A stretch of 64,000 bases of DNA from Pseudomonas asiatica (GCF_040214835.1 NZ_CP157874.1:2918001-2982000); one strand, 5' to 3'; positions 8,995-18,640 are shown, counted from the stretch's first letter. Made by a program: numbers and translations. The notes: generated from the letters alone by a model not told the origin.

Positions 8995-9058
8995 TGATAC
9001 ACAAATCTATTCGATACACATAAAACTGTTTGACGTTATGTTTTGTATCGCTTACAAA
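8995..9058 (+). promoter_or_regulatory. paaABCDE promoter with PaaX-type boxes
   Basis: A near-consensus sigma-70 promoter is visible: TTGACG (9030-9035), a 17-base spacer and TACAAA (9053-9058). TGATACA (8995-9001), CGATACA (9012-9018) and TGTATCG (9044-9050) flank or fill it. The last two form a perfect 7-bp inverted pair, and the third lies inside the spacer, where a bound repressor would exclude RNA polymerase. PaaX is the likely ligand. Confidence 0.65.
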
Positions 9059-9088
9059 TGACTCATGCCTTAGCAGGAGTCGGAACAC

Positions 9089-10078
9089 ATGTACGCACAG
9101 CTAGTGGAAACCGGAGTCAAGCGCGTCAAGTCGCTGGAAGAGATGTCGCCCGAGGAGCGCAACTTCCAGGAAAAGATCGACGCCGAAATCAAGATCGAAG
9201 CCAAGAACTGGATGCCCGAGGCCTACCGCCAGACCCTGATCCGGCAGATCTCCCAGCACGCCCACTCGGAAATCGTCGGCATGCTGCCCGAAGGCAACTG
9301 GGTCACCCGTGCCCCCAGCCTCAAGCGCAAGCTGCAGCTGATGGCCAAGATCCAGGACGAAGCCGGCCACGGCCTGTACCTGTACAGCGCCATGGAAACC
9401 CTGGGCGCCGACCGTGACGAAGAAATCGCCAAGCTGCACAGTGGCAAGGCCAAGTACTCGAGCATCTTCAACTACCCCACCCTCAGCTGGGCCGACATGG
9501 GCGCAGTGGGCTGGCTGGTGGACGGCGCCGCCATCGTCAACCAGGTGGTGCTGCAGCGCACCTCCTACGGCCCGTATTCGCGCGCGATGATCCGCATCTG
9601 CAAGGAAGAGAGCTTCCACCAGCGCCAGGGCTACGAAATCCTCCTGACCATGATGCGCCACGGCACCCAGGCCCAGCGCGACATGGTCCAGGACGCGATC
9701 GACCGCCTGTGGTGGCCGGCACTGATGATGTTCGGCCCCAGCGACGAGCACTCCCCCAACAGCGCCCAGTCCATGGCCTGGAAGATCAAGCGCCAGACCA
9801 ACGATGAGCTGCGCCAGCGCTTCATCGACCAGACCGTGCCGCAGCTCGAATTGCTCGGCTGCACCGCCCCCGATCCCGAGCTGAAGTGGAACGCCGAGCG
9901 CGGCCACTACGACTTCGGCGAAATCCAGTGGGACGAGTTCTACGAAGTGATCAAGGGCAATGGCCCATGCAACCAGGAACGCGTCGCCACCCGACGCAAG
10001 GCCATCGAGGACGGTGCCTGGGTACGCGAGGCCGCCGTGGCCTACGCGCGCAAGCAACAGAACAAGAACGCCGCCTGA
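9089..10078 (+). CDS. paaA: PaaA, catalytic subunit of phenylacetyl-CoA 1,2-epoxidase
   Basis: This 329-residue ferritin-like diiron subunit inserts oxygen into the aromatic ring of phenylacetyl-CoA. Iron-ligand motifs are visible: HAHSEIVG, then [12 protein letters not shown] (E-x-x-H) and, in the second half, [11 protein letters not shown] (E-x-x-H). It works with the structural partner PaaC, with PaaB and with the reductase PaaE. AGGAG lies 9 bases before the ATG. It heads a new transcription unit with its own promoter. Confidence 0.95.
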   Translation: MYAQLVETGVKRVKSLEEMSPEERNFQEKIDAEIKIEAKNWMPEAYRQTLIRQISQHAHSEIVGMLPEGNWVTRAPSLKRKLQLMAKIQDEAGHGLYLYSAMETLGADRDEEIAKLHSGKAKYSSIFNYPTLSWADMGAVGWLVDGAAIVNQVVLQRTSYGPYSRAMIRICKEESFHQRQGYEILLTMMRHGTQAQRDMVQDAIDRLWWPALMMFGPSDEHSPNSAQSMAWKIKRQTNDELRQRFIDQTVPQLELLGCTAPDPELKWNAERGHYDFGEIQWDEFYEVIKGNGPCNQERVATRRKAIEDGAWVREAAVAYARKQQNKNAA

Positions 10079-10103
10079 GCGGCGATTGATGCGGAGATCG
10101 AAA

Positions 10104-10385
10104 ATGTCTGTCTGGACCCTCTACGAAGTGTTCGTGCGCAGCAAGCACGGCCTTAACCACAAGCATGTCGGCAGCGTGCACGCCGCCGATGCTGCCATGG
10201 CCATCGAAAACGCCCGCGAGCTGTACACCCGCCGCAGCGAAGGCGTGAGCCTGTGGGTGGTGCCCTCGGCACTGATCACCGCCTCTTCCCCGGACGAGAA
10301 AGACCCGCTGTTCGCCCCGGCGGACGACAAGGTCTACCGCCATGCCAGCTTCTACGAACTGCCCGACGAAGTCGGACACATGTGA
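10104..10385 (+). CDS. paaB: PaaB, phenylacetyl-CoA epoxidase accessory subunit
   Basis: This 93-residue PaaB-family protein begins MSVWTLYEVFVRSKHGLNHK and is the small subunit that bridges PaaAC heterodimers in the epoxidase complex. A GGAGA ribosome site is present. It lies 25 bp after paaA and 8 bp before paaC. No catalytic residues are expected or seen. Confidence 0.94.
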   Translation: MSVWTLYEVFVRSKHGLNHKHVGSVHAADAAMAIENARELYTRRSEGVSLWVVPSALITASSPDEKDPLFAPADDKVYRHASFYELPDEVGHM

Positions 10386-10393
10386 GGTTGGCC

Positions 10394-11152
10394 ATGCACA
10401 ACGAAACCCTTGTCCCCTACCTGCTGCTGCTCGGCGACAGTGCCCTGGTGCAGGGCCAGCGCCTCTGCGAATGGTGTGGCCGCGCCCCGGCCATCGAAGA
10501 AGAACTGGCCCTGATGAACGTCGGCCTCGACCTGGTAGGCCAGGCGCGCAACTGGCTGGAGTACGCCGCCGAGCTGCTCGATGATGGCCGTGACGCCGAC
10601 GCCCTGGCCTTCCGCCGTGACGAGCGCGCCTATCGCAACCTGTTGCTGGTCGAGCAGCCCAACGGCGACTTCGCCGTGACCATGACCAAACAGTTCTTCT
10701 ATGACGCCTGGCATTTCGCCATGCTTCAGGGCCTGGTCGGCTCGAACGACGAGCGTATCGCCGGTATCGCCGCCAAGGCCCTGAAGGAAGTCACCTACCA
10801 CCTGCGCCGCTCCAGCGAGTGGGTGCAACGCCTGGGCGGTGGCACCGAAGAAAGCCGCCAGCGCATGCTCGCGGCCATCCCGGCACTGTGGCGCTTCACC
10901 GTCGAGCTGGCTGCCGGTAGCGACAATGAAGTGCACCTGGCACAGGCGGGTATCGCCGCCGACCCCGCTGCCGTCGGCGCGGCCTGGCTCAAGCAGGTTG
11001 GCGAGACCTTCGCTTCGGTCGAGCTGCCGCTGCCCAAGGCCGCCAGCCACTTTTACCTGGACGGTCGCAAAGGCCTGCACACCGAGCACCTGGGCCTGCT
11101 GCTGGCCGAGATGCAGTTCCTGCCAAGGGCGTATCCCGATGCAACCTGGTGA
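10394..11152 (+). CDS. paaC: PaaC, structural subunit of phenylacetyl-CoA epoxidase
   Basis: This 252-residue ferritin-like protein is homologous to PaaA but lacks a complete diiron site. In the family it forms the stable heterodimer with PaaA and contributes to substrate binding. Characteristic segments are LLLLGDSALVQGQRLCEWCG and KALKEVTYHLRRSSEWVQRLG. Its last 14 bases overlap paaD, pointing to translational coupling. Confidence 0.94.
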   Translation: MHNETLVPYLLLLGDSALVQGQRLCEWCGRAPAIEEELALMNVGLDLVGQARNWLEYAAELLDDGRDADALAFRRDERAYRNLLLVEQPNGDFAVTMTKQFFYDAWHFAMLQGLVGSNDERIAGIAAKALKEVTYHLRRSSEWVQRLGGGTEESRQRMLAAIPALWRFTVELAAGSDNEVHLAQAGIAADPAAVGAAWLKQVGETFASVELPLPKAASHFYLDGRKGLHTEHLGLLLAEMQFLPRAYPDATW

Positions 11153-11672
11153 GCTGATTGCAGGCGACCGTGGCGCCCGCGCGCCACGCGGCGACGACCT
11201 GGCCCGGGCCTGGGCGGTACTGGCCCAGGTCATGGACCCGGAAGTGCCCGTGGTCAGCGTGGTCGACCTGGGGATCGTGCGCGACCTCGGCTGGCACGCC
11301 GGGCACTTGCACCTGGTCGTCACGCCGACTTACTCCGGCTGCCCGGCCACCGAGGTGATCGAAGGGGATATCCGCCAGGCGCTGGAACAGGCCGGTTTCC
11401 CCGCCCCGGCTCTGGAGCGCCGGCTGACCCCGGCCTGGAGCACCGACTGGATCAGCGAACTGGGCCGCGAGCGCCTGCGCGCCTACGGCATCGCCCCGCC
11501 ACAGGGCAGCGCCAGCAAACGCAGCCTGCTCGGCGAGGCGCCGCAGGTGTGCTGCCCGCAGTGCGGCAGCGCCCATACCGAATTGCTCAGCCAGTTCGGT
11601 TCCACGGCTTGCAAGGCGCTTTACCGCTGCCGCGAGTGCCTGGAGCCGTTCGACTATTTCAAATGCATTTGA
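11139..11672 (+). CDS. paaD: PaaD, MIP18/DUF59 Fe-S maturation factor for the epoxidase
   Basis: This 177-residue protein has an N-terminal DUF59/MIP18 domain (VMDPEVPVVSVVDLGIVRDL, PTYSGCPATEVIEGDI). The C-terminal cysteine-rich zinc-ribbon-like tail has paired cysteines (CCPQCGSAHTELL, then CRECLEPFDYFKCI). PaaD is needed for epoxidase activity and is thought to assist assembly of the iron centres. The start inside paaC is preceded by AAGGG. A longer frame upstream is rejected because it lies wholly inside paaC. Confidence 0.92.
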   Translation: MQPGELIAGDRGARAPRGDDLARAWAVLAQVMDPEVPVVSVVDLGIVRDLGWHAGHLHLVVTPTYSGCPATEVIEGDIRQALEQAGFPAPALERRLTPAWSTDWISELGRERLRAYGIAPPQGSASKRSLLGEAPQVCCPQCGSAHTELLSQFGSTACKALYRCRECLEPFDYFKCI

Positions 11673-11687
11673 GCCGTGGAGATCGCC

Positions 11688-12764
11688 ATGAGCCAGTTTC
11701 ACAGCCTGACCATCAAGCAAGTGCGCAACGAGACCCGCGATGCGGTGTCGATTGCCTTCGACGTGCCCGAGCACCTGCAGGCGCAGTTCCGTTTCACCCA
11801 GGGCCAGTACCTGGTCATGCGTACCCAGCTGGACAACGAAGAAGTCCGCCGTTCCTACTCCATCTGCAGTGCCGTGCAGGACGGCGAACTGCGTGTGGCG
11901 GTAAAGCGCGTGCCTGGCGGGCGCTTCTCGGCATTTGCCAATGACGTGCTCAAGGCCGGCCAGCAACTGGAAGTGATGCCGCCGTCGGGCAGCTTCTTCG
12001 TACCACTGGAACCGGCTTGCCAGGGCAACTACCTGGGCGTGGCTGCCGGCAGCGGCATCACCCCGATCCTGTCGATCATCGCCACTACCCTGGCCAGCGA
12101 GCCACACAGCCGCTTCACCCTGCTGTACGGCAACCGCTCCAGCTCTGGCGCACTGTTCCGCGACAAGCTGGAAGACCTGAAGAACCGTTACCTCGACCGC
12201 CTGAACCTGATTTTCGTGTTCAGCCGCGAGCAGCAGGATGTCGACCTGTACAACGGCCGCATCGATGCCGACAAGTGCGGCCAGCTGTTCTCGCGCTGGA
12301 TGGACGTTGCCAACCTGGACGCTGCATTCATCTGCGGCCCGCAGGCGATGACCGAGACGGTGCGCGACAGCCTGCGGGCCAATGGCCTGGCCAAGGAACG
12401 CATCCATTTCGAGCTGTTCGCCGCCGCCGGCAGCGAAGCCCGTCGTGAAGCCCGCGAGGCGGCGCGCCAGGTGGACTCGGCGCTCAGCCACATCACCGTG
12501 ATCAGCGACGGCCGCGCCCTCACCTTCGACCTGCCACGCAACACCCAGAACGTGCTGGACGCCGGCAACGCCATCGGCGCCGAACTGCCGTACTCGTGCA
12601 AGGCCGGCGTGTGCTCGACCTGCAAGTGCCGGGTAATCGAGGGCGAAGTGGAGATGGACAGCAACCATGCCCTGGAGGACTACGAAGTGGCGGCCGGGTA
12701 CGTGCTGTCATGCCAGACCTACCCGGTGAGCGACAAGGTAGTGCTCGATTTCGACCAGCTGTAG
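11688..12764 (+). CDS. paaE: PaaE, NADPH-dependent reductase of the phenylacetyl-CoA epoxidase
   Basis: This 358-residue electron-transfer protein has three parts: an FAD domain (RSYSICSA near 50), an NAD(P) domain (GVAAGSGITPILSI) and a C-terminal plant-type 2Fe-2S ferredoxin. The iron-sulfur cysteines are in SCKAGVCSTCKCRVIEG with the fourth in LSCQTYP. It passes electrons from NADPH to PaaA. ATG 11688, with GGAGA 6 bases before it, is preferred to the GTG four codons upstream. It ends the ABCDE block and a paired repeat follows. Confidence 0.94.
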   Translation: MSQFHSLTIKQVRNETRDAVSIAFDVPEHLQAQFRFTQGQYLVMRTQLDNEEVRRSYSICSAVQDGELRVAVKRVPGGRFSAFANDVLKAGQQLEVMPPSGSFFVPLEPACQGNYLGVAAGSGITPILSIIATTLASEPHSRFTLLYGNRSSSGALFRDKLEDLKNRYLDRLNLIFVFSREQQDVDLYNGRIDADKCGQLFSRWMDVANLDAAFICGPQAMTETVRDSLRANGLAKERIHFELFAAAGSEARREAREAARQVDSALSHITVISDGRALTFDLPRNTQNVLDAGNAIGAELPYSCKAGVCSTCKCRVIEGEVEMDSNHALEDYEVAAGYVLSCQTYPVSDKVVLDFDQL

Positions 12765-12798
12765 GCCCAAGCCCCTCTCGGGCTGCTGACGCGGTCTC

Positions 12799-12914
12799 TG
12801 TAGGAGCGGCCTTGTGTCGCGAAAGGGCCGCAACGCGGCCCCAGGATCCTGGCCCTGATCATGGATTGCCGGGGCTGCTGCGCAGCCCTTTCGCGACACA
12901 AGGCCGCTCCTACA
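12799..12914. repeat. Paired inverted repeat (TGTAGGAGCGGCCTTGTGTCGCG type)
   Basis: Long arms TGTAGGAGCGGCCTTGTGTC and their inverse flank GGCCGC-rich inner stems. Similar 117-118 bp elements occur at 29528, 36194 and 56405. This copy sits inside the paa cluster, between paaE and the uptake genes, and may act as a 3' barrier of the ABCDE mRNA. Confidence 0.85.
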
Positions 12915-12993
12915 AAGGCCGCACCAACAGCATTGCAATGCAACACCCGCGTGACCTCAACAAAACAATTACAACACCCAGAGATCGCAACCC

Positions 12994-13302
12994 ATGACAC
13001 CCGAACGCATCGAAAGCATCGCCAACCACCCCGACTTCCAGCACCTGGTGCAGCGCAAACGCCGCCTCAACGGCAGCCTGACCCTGGCCATGCTGGTGAT
13101 CTACTACGGCTTCGTCCTGCTGGTGGCGTTCTCCCCCAGCACCCTCGGCCAGTCCCTCAGTGGTGGCGTCACCACCGTCGGCATGCTGGTGGGCGTGCTG
13201 ATGGTGCTGCTGTCCTTCGCCCTGACCGGTATCTACGTGCACCGCGCCAACAACGTGCTCGACCCGCTCAACGACAAGGTCAAGCAGGAGTGCGCACAAT
13301 GA
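12994..13302 (+). CDS. DUF485 membrane protein, partner of the phenylacetate permease
   Basis: This 102-residue protein of the DUF485 (YjcH-like) family has two hydrophobic helices (about 30-52 and 62-85). Small DUF485 proteins are habitually encoded directly upstream of ActP-type sodium:solute symporters. Here the stop codon overlaps the permease ATG (ATGA), so the two are coupled. The exact role of the family is not established; stabilising or modulating the permease is a reasonable inference. Confidence 0.85.
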   Translation: MTPERIESIANHPDFQHLVQRKRRLNGSLTLAMLVIYYGFVLLVAFSPSTLGQSLSGGVTTVGMLVGVLMVLLSFALTGIYVHRANNVLDPLNDKVKQECAQ

Positions 13303-14861
13303 ACTGGACCGCCATCTCGATGTTCATGGTGTTCGTCTGCTTCACCCTGCTGGTCACCCGCTGGGCTGCCATGCGCACCCGCTCGGCCAGCGACTTCTAC
13401 ACCGCCGGCGGGGGCCTGACCGGCATGCAGAACGGCCTGGCGATCGCCGGCGACATGATCAGCGCCGCGTCGTTCCTGGGCATTTCGGCAATGATGTTCA
13501 TGAACGGCTACGACGGCCTGCTGTATGCCCTGGGCGTACTGGCCGGCTGGCCGATCATCCTGTTCCTGATCGCCGAACGCCTGCGCAACCTGGGCAAGTA
13601 CACCTTCGCCGACGTGGTCAGCTACCGCCTGGCACAAACCCCGGTGCGCCTGACCTCGGCCTTCGGCACCCTGGTGGTGGCGCTGATGTACCTGGTGGCG
13701 CAGATGGTCGGTGCCGGCAAGCTGATCGAACTGCTGTTCGGCATCAGCTACCTGTACGCGGTGATGCTGGTCGGCGTGCTGATGGTCGCCTACGTCACCT
13801 TCGGCGGCATGCTCGCCACCACCTGGGTGCAGATCATCAAGGCGGTGATGCTGCTGTCGGGCACCAGCTTCATGTCCTTCATGGTGCTCAAGCATTTCGG
13901 CTTCAGCACCGAGGCGATGTTTGCCAGCGCCGTGGCCGTGCATGCCAAGGGCCAGGCGATCATGGCCCCGGGCGGCTTGCTGTCCAACCCGGTGGACGCC
14001 ATTTCCCTGGGCCTGGGCATGATGTTCGGTACCGCCGGCCTGCCGCATATCCTGATGCGCTTCTTCACCGTCAGCGATGCCAAGGAAGCGCGCAAGAGCG
14101 TGTTCTATGCCACCGGGTTCATCGGCTACTTCTACCTGCTGCTGATCGTCATCGGCTTTGGTGCCATCGTCATGGTCGGCACCGAGCCGTCCTACCGTGA
14201 CGCCACCGGCGCGATCATCGGCGGCGGCAACATGGTCGCCGTGCACCTGGCCCAGGCCGTGGGTGGCAACCTGTTCCTCGGTTTCATCTCCGCCGTGGCC
14301 TTCGCCACCATCCTGGCGGTGGTCGCCGGCCTGGCGCTGTCCGGTGCATCGGCCGTTTCCCACGACCTGTATGCCTGCGTGGTGCGCCAGGGCAAGGCCA
14401 GCGAGCAGGAGGAAATGCGCGTGTCGCGTATCGCCACCCTGCTGATCGGCTTGCTGGCGGTCATCCTCGGCCTGATGTTCGAGTCGCAGAACATCGCCTT
14501 CCTCTCCGGCCTGGTGCTGGCGGTGGCCGCCTCGGTCAACTTCCCGGTGCTGCTGCTTTCGATGTTCTGGAAAGGCCTGACCACCCGCGGCGCGGTGTGC
14601 GGCAGCATGGCCGGCCTGGTTTCGGCGGTGCTGCTGGTGGTGCTGGGCCCGGCGGTGTGGGTCAACGTGCTGCATCACGAAAAGGCGCTGTTCCCCTACA
14701 GCAACCCGGCGCTGTTCTCCATGAGCCTGGCCTTCCTCGGCGCCTGGGTGTTCTCGGTCACTGACAGCTCCGAACGGGCCAGCCAGGAACGTGGCCGCTA
14801 CCTGGCCCAGTTCATCCGTTCCATGACCGGAATCGGCGCTGCCGGCGCCAGCAAGCACTGA
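13299..14861 (+). CDS. paaL: PaaL/PhaJ, sodium:solute symporter for phenylacetate (ActP-like)
   Basis: This 520-residue SSS-family transporter has about thirteen hydrophobic helices. The first half carries [21 protein letters not shown] and [13 protein letters not shown], typical of acetate/ActP-type members. Its position between the epoxidase genes and the porin identifies the substrate as phenylacetate, matching the characterised P. putida permease. The start overlaps the DUF485 stop; the longer frame upstream is meaningless. Confidence 0.88.
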   Translation: MNWTAISMFMVFVCFTLLVTRWAAMRTRSASDFYTAGGGLTGMQNGLAIAGDMISAASFLGISAMMFMNGYDGLLYALGVLAGWPIILFLIAERLRNLGKYTFADVVSYRLAQTPVRLTSAFGTLVVALMYLVAQMVGAGKLIELLFGISYLYAVMLVGVLMVAYVTFGGMLATTWVQIIKAVMLLSGTSFMSFMVLKHFGFSTEAMFASAVAVHAKGQAIMAPGGLLSNPVDAISLGLGMMFGTAGLPHILMRFFTVSDAKEARKSVFYATGFIGYFYLLLIVIGFGAIVMVGTEPSYRDATGAIIGGGNMVAVHLAQAVGGNLFLGFISAVAFATILAVVAGLALSGASAVSHDLYACVVRQGKASEQEEMRVSRIATLLIGLLAVILGLMFESQNIAFLSGLVLAVAASVNFPVLLLSMFWKGLTTRGAVCGSMAGLVSAVLLVVLGPAVWVNVLHHEKALFPYSNPALFSMSLAFLGAWVFSVTDSSERASQERGRYLAQFIRSMTGIGAAGASKH

Positions 14862-14870
14862 CTCTCAGGG

Positions 14871-14902
14871 AAGAACAACCATGTCGGGTAAAACAACAAC
14901 AA
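14871..14902 (+). promoter_or_regulatory. Cluster of AANAANAA (CA) motifs at the porin start
   Basis: AAGAACAA (14871-14878) directly follows the AGGGAAG ribosome site. Two overlapping AACAACAA copies (14892-14899, 14895-14902) lie just inside the coding region. This spacing around an ATG is the hallmark of Hfq/Crc translational repression targets in Pseudomonas, so catabolite repression of porin synthesis is predicted. Confidence 0.6.
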
Positions 14903-16134
14903 TGAACCGCACGCACTTCATTTCGGCCGCCTGGCTGGCGACCCTCGCCCTGCCGATGCCGGCGATGGCAGACTTCATCGGCGACAGCCACGCCCGGCTG
15001 GAGCTGCGCAACCACTACCTCAACCGCGACTTCCGCCAGAGCAACGCACCGCAGGCCAAGGCCGAGGAATGGGGCCAGGGCTTTACCGCCAAGCTGGAGT
15101 CGGGCTTCACCGAAGGCCCGGTCGGCTTTGGTGTCGACGCCATGGGCCAACTGGGCATCAAGCTCGACTCCAGCCGTGACCGCCGCAATACCGGCCTGCT
15201 GCCTTTCGGCCCGAACAGCCATGAACCGGTCGATGACTACAGCGAACTGGGCCTGACCGGCAAGGTGCGGATGGCCAAGAGCACCCTGCGCCTGGGGACC
15301 TTGCAACCGATCCTGCCGGTGGTGGTGTACAACGACACCCGCCTGCTGGCTTCCACCTTCCAGGGCGGCCTGCTCACCAGCCAGGACCTGGCCGGCCTGA
15401 CCTTCAACGCCGGCCGCCTGACCAAGGCCAACCTGCGTGATTCCTCGGGCCGCGACGACATCGGCTACGGCGCCGCCAGCAGCGACCACCTGGACTTCGG
15501 CGGCGGCAGCTACGCCATCACCCCGCAAACCAGCGTCAGCTACTACTACGCCAAGCTCGAGGACATCTACCGCCAGCAGTTCGTCGGCCTGATCGATACC
15601 CGCCCGCTGGGCGAAGGCCTGAGCCTGCGCACCGACCTGCGCTACTTCGACAGCCGCAACGACGGCGCCGAGCGTGCCGGCAACATCGACAACCGCAACT
15701 TCAACGCCATGTTCACCCTCGGCGTACGGGCCCACAAGTTCACCGCCGCCTGGCAGCAGATGTCCGGCGACAGTGCCTTCCCGTTCGTGAACGGCGGCGA
15801 CCCGTTCACCGTCAACCTGGTCACCTACAACACCTTCACCCGCGCCGGGCTGGACTCGTGGCAGGTGCGCTACGACTACGACTTCGTCGCCATGGGTATC
15901 CCCGGCCTGAGCTTCATGACCCGCTACACCGATGGCCGCCACGCCGAAACCGCCACCGTCAGCAATGGCCGTGAGCGTGAGCGCGACACCGACATCACCT
16001 ATGTCATCCAGAGCGGCCCGTTCAAGGACGTCAGCCTGCGCTGGCGCAACGTCACCTTCCGTTCCGGCAATGGCCTGACCAACGCCGTGGACGAAAACCG
16101 CCTGATCATCGGCTACACCGTGGCGCTGTGGTAA
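14881..16134 (+). CDS. paaM: PaaM/PhaK, OprD-family outer-membrane porin for phenylacetate
   Basis: This 417-residue OprD-family porin has a signal peptide that, read from either ATG (14881 or 14902), contains HFISAAWLATLALPMPAMA with cleavage after AMA. The mature protein starts DFIGDSHARLELRNHYLNRD, the normal OprD beginning, and ends in aromatic W after alternating beta-strand residues. It provides outer-membrane entry for phenylacetate. The first ATG has the better ribosome site. The start region is loaded with CA motifs. Confidence 0.88.
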   Translation: MSGKTTTMNRTHFISAAWLATLALPMPAMADFIGDSHARLELRNHYLNRDFRQSNAPQAKAEEWGQGFTAKLESGFTEGPVGFGVDAMGQLGIKLDSSRDRRNTGLLPFGPNSHEPVDDYSELGLTGKVRMAKSTLRLGTLQPILPVVVYNDTRLLASTFQGGLLTSQDLAGLTFNAGRLTKANLRDSSGRDDIGYGAASSDHLDFGGGSYAITPQTSVSYYYAKLEDIYRQQFVGLIDTRPLGEGLSLRTDLRYFDSRNDGAERAGNIDNRNFNAMFTLGVRAHKFTAAWQQMSGDSAFPFVNGGDPFTVNLVTYNTFTRAGLDSWQVRYDYDFVAMGIPGLSFMTRYTDGRHAETATVSNGRERERDTDITYVIQSGPFKDVSLRWRNVTFRSGNGLTNAVDENRLIIGYTVALW

Positions 16135-16161
16135 CAGCGCCCCTCTACATTGGAGAACAGC

Positions 16162-18213
16162 ATGTCTGCCGCCCCTACCCTGCAAAGCTTCATCGCCGGC
16201 CGCTGGCTTGGCCAGCACGGCGCCCAGGCCCTGCGTAGCGCCCTGGATGGCCACGTCTTGGCCTACAGCCACGAAGAGCGCCCGGACTTCGCCGAAGCCG
16301 TGGACTTTGCCCGCGCCCGTGGCCTGGCCGCGCTGATGGCCATGGACTTCCAGCAACGCGCTGCCCGCCTTAAGGCATTGGCCCTGTACCTGGCCGAGCG
16401 CAAGGAGCAGCTCTATGCCCTGTCCCACCACAGCGGCGCCACCCGTGCCGACAGCTGGATCGACATCGAAGGCGGCAACGCCACGCTGTTCTCCTATGCG
16501 GGTATCGGCAGCCGTGAGCTGCCGTCGGGCAACCTGGTGCACGAAGGCCCGGCCATCCCGCTGGGCAAGCAAGGCCATTTCGCCGGCAGCCACATCCTGG
16601 TGCCGCGCGCCGGCGTGGCAGTGCACATCAACGCCTTCAACTTCCCCATCTGGGGCATGCTGGAGAAGTTCGCCCCGACCTTCCTGGCCGGCATGCCATG
16701 CATCGTCAAGCCGGCGACCTCGACCAGCTACCTGACCGAGGCCGTGGTGCGCCTGATGAATGCATCCGGCCTGTTGCCCGAAGGCAGCCTGCAACTGGTG
16801 ATCGGCAGCACCGGCGACCTGCTCGACCGCCTGCAAGGCCAGGACGTGGTGACCTTCACCGGTTCCGCCGACACCGCCGCCAAGTTGCGCGTCACGCCGA
16901 ACCTGGTACGCAACTCGGTGCCGTTCACCGCCGAAGCCGATTCGCTGAACTGCGCCATCCTCGGCCCGGACGTGACCCCGGACAGCGAAGAGTTCGACCT
17001 GTACATCAAGGAGGTGGCCCGCGAAATGACCACCAAGGCCGGGCAGAAATGCACCGCCATCCGCCGCGCCATCGTACCGGCCAGGCACATCGACGCCGTT
17101 GCCACGCGCCTGCGCGAGCGGCTGGCCAAGGTGGTGGTCGGTGACCCGTCGGTGGAGGGTGTGCGCATGGGCGCCCTGGCCTCCCACGACCAGCAGCACG
17201 ATGTGGCCGAGCGGGTGCGCAGCCTGCTGCAGAGCTGCGACCAGCTGTTCGGCGCCAGCGATGGCTTTGCGCCGCGTGGCGAGGGCGTGGCCGAGGGCGC
17301 GTTCTTTGCCCCGACCCTGCTGCAGGCCCGTGACCCGCATGCCGAAGGCGGTGCCCACGATATCGAAGCGTTCGGCCCGGTCAGCACGCTGATGGCCTAT
17401 GACGACCTCGATGAAGCCCTGGCGCTGGCCGCTCGGGGCAAAGGCAGCCTGGTGGCGACCTTGGTCACCGCCGACCGCAGCGTGGCAGCCAAGGCCATCC
17501 CGGTGGCTGCCGCCTGGCATGGCCGCCTGCTGGTACTCGACAGCGAGGCAGCCAAGGAATCCACGGGCCATGGCTCGCCATTGCCGCAGCTAAAGCATGG
17601 CGGCCCGGGCCGCGCTGGTGGTGGTGAAGAGCTGGGTGGCCTGCGTGCCGTCAAGCACTACCTGCAACGTGCCGCTGTACAGGGTTCGCCGAGCATGCTC
17701 ACGGCGGTAACCGGCGAATACGTGCGCGGTGGCGAAGTGATCGAAACCGAAGTGCACCCGTTCCGCCGCTATTTCGAGCAGTTGCGCATCGGCGAGTCGC
17801 TGCTCACCCACCGGCGCACCGTGACCGAAGCCGACCTGGTCAACTTCGGCTGCCTGTCGGGTGACCATTTCTACATGCACTTCGACGAGATCGCCGCCAA
17901 GCAATCGCAGTTCGGCAAGCGCATCGCCCACGGCTATTTCGTGTTGTCGGCAGCGGCCGGGCTGTTCGTCTCCCCGGGTGCAGGCCCGGTACTGGCCAAC
18001 TACGGCCTGGATACCCTGCGCTTCATCAACCCGGTGGGCATCGGCGACACCATCCAGGCGCGCCTGACCTGCAAGCGCAAGATCGACCAGGGCAAGACCA
18101 GCCCGCTGGGCCAGCCCCAGGGCGTGGTGGCGTGGGATGTGGAGGTGACCAACCAGCTGGGCGAGCTGGTCGCCAGCTACGACATTCTCACCCTGGTGCT
18201 GAAACAGCCCTGA
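16162..18213 (+). CDS. paaZ: PaaZ, bifunctional oxepin-CoA hydrolase / semialdehyde dehydrogenase
   Basis: This 683-residue fusion has an N-terminal aldehyde dehydrogenase (about 1-520) and a C-terminal MaoC-like (R)-hydratase (about 535-683). The dehydrogenase cysteine lies in [14 protein letters not shown]. The hydratase signature is [18 protein letters not shown] with IAHGYFVLS. The hydratase opens the oxepin ring and the dehydrogenase oxidises the resulting aldehyde to 3-oxo-5,6-dehydrosuberyl-CoA. ATG 16162 has TGGAGAA upstream and is preferred to the TTG at 16150. It is the last paa gene before a terminator. Confidence 0.94.
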   Translation: MSAAPTLQSFIAGRWLGQHGAQALRSALDGHVLAYSHEERPDFAEAVDFARARGLAALMAMDFQQRAARLKALALYLAERKEQLYALSHHSGATRADSWIDIEGGNATLFSYAGIGSRELPSGNLVHEGPAIPLGKQGHFAGSHILVPRAGVAVHINAFNFPIWGMLEKFAPTFLAGMPCIVKPATSTSYLTEAVVRLMNASGLLPEGSLQLVIGSTGDLLDRLQGQDVVTFTGSADTAAKLRVTPNLVRNSVPFTAEADSLNCAILGPDVTPDSEEFDLYIKEVAREMTTKAGQKCTAIRRAIVPARHIDAVATRLRERLAKVVVGDPSVEGVRMGALASHDQQHDVAERVRSLLQSCDQLFGASDGFAPRGEGVAEGAFFAPTLLQARDPHAEGGAHDIEAFGPVSTLMAYDDLDEALALAARGKGSLVATLVTADRSVAAKAIPVAAAWHGRLLVLDSEAAKESTGHGSPLPQLKHGGPGRAGGGEELGGLRAVKHYLQRAAVQGSPSMLTAVTGEYVRGGEVIETEVHPFRRYFEQLRIGESLLTHRRTVTEADLVNFGCLSGDHFYMHFDEIAAKQSQFGKRIAHGYFVLSAAAGLFVSPGAGPVLANYGLDTLRFINPVGIGDTIQARLTCKRKIDQGKTSPLGQPQGVVAWDVEVTNQLGELVASYDILTLVLKQP

Positions 18214-18320
18214 CAGTGCCGTTGGTCAGGGGCGGTGGATATCCAACCGACCTCCCCTGGCTGTTACCGCTCTCATTCAATGAGGGGTGGTCAATGGCTT
18301 CGCCTCTCACTCCTGTATTG

Positions 18321-18347
18321 GGCCCGCCTGATCGCGGGCCTTTTTTT
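18321..18347 (+). terminator. Rho-independent terminator after paaZ
   Basis: GGCCCGC / GCGGGCC arms around a 6-base loop are followed by seven T. It lies 108 bp after paaZ and only 22 bp before the next predicted small gene. Confidence 0.88.
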
Positions 18348-18369
18348 CATCGAGAGCGAGGGTTGCGAG

Positions 18370-18540
18370 ATGAAAGATTTTACTGCGATGGGTGGCGGTA
18401 GCGCACAGGATGACTGGCCAGAGCTCGAGCCGGACCGGCGCAATGACCGGGCAGATGACCCGGATGCCGACCCCAATGTGACAGATGACGAAGAGAACCG
18501 CCCGGGCGTACCGGCCAGCGACCCCGAGTCCGGTGCCTGA
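18370..18540 (+). CDS. Small acidic disordered protein, unknown function
   Basis: This 56-codon frame encodes a hydrophilic protein dominated by Asp, Glu and Pro (for example RADDPDADPNVTDDEENRP), with no predicted helix-forming core. GAGGG lies 8-9 bases before the ATG. It resembles the small, acidic, stress-associated proteins common in P. putida, but I do not recognise a family. It starts just 22 bp past the paaZ terminator, leaving little room for a separate promoter, so either read-through or a promoter within the terminator region is needed. It could be spurious. Confidence 0.45.
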   Translation: MKDFTAMGGGSAQDDWPELEPDRRNDRADDPDADPNVTDDEENRPGVPASDPESGA

Positions 18541-18640
18541 CCGTCATGCAGACGGTCTGCGCGATCCCGTGTGGGAGATTGGCCAACCCTTTGGGCCGCG
18601 CTGTCGCACAGATAACGGAATTCGCAAGCGAACCTCGTAC

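Noticed and set aside
12861..13298. In-frame upstream extension of the permease gene through the repeat and DUF485 gene
   Set aside because: Translation of repeat sequence gives Arg/Pro-rich nonsense; the ATGA overlap with the DUF485 stop gives the natural start.
13233..14858. Long minus-strand frame of 541 codons opposite the permease
   Set aside because: It is antisense to a conserved membrane protein; its His/Gln/Gly-rich composition is the usual product of reading GC-rich codons backwards.
14812..17571. 919-codon minus-strand frame opposite the porin and paaZ
   Set aside because: No recognisable motif, and both plus-strand genes are certain. Long antisense frames are expected at this GC content.
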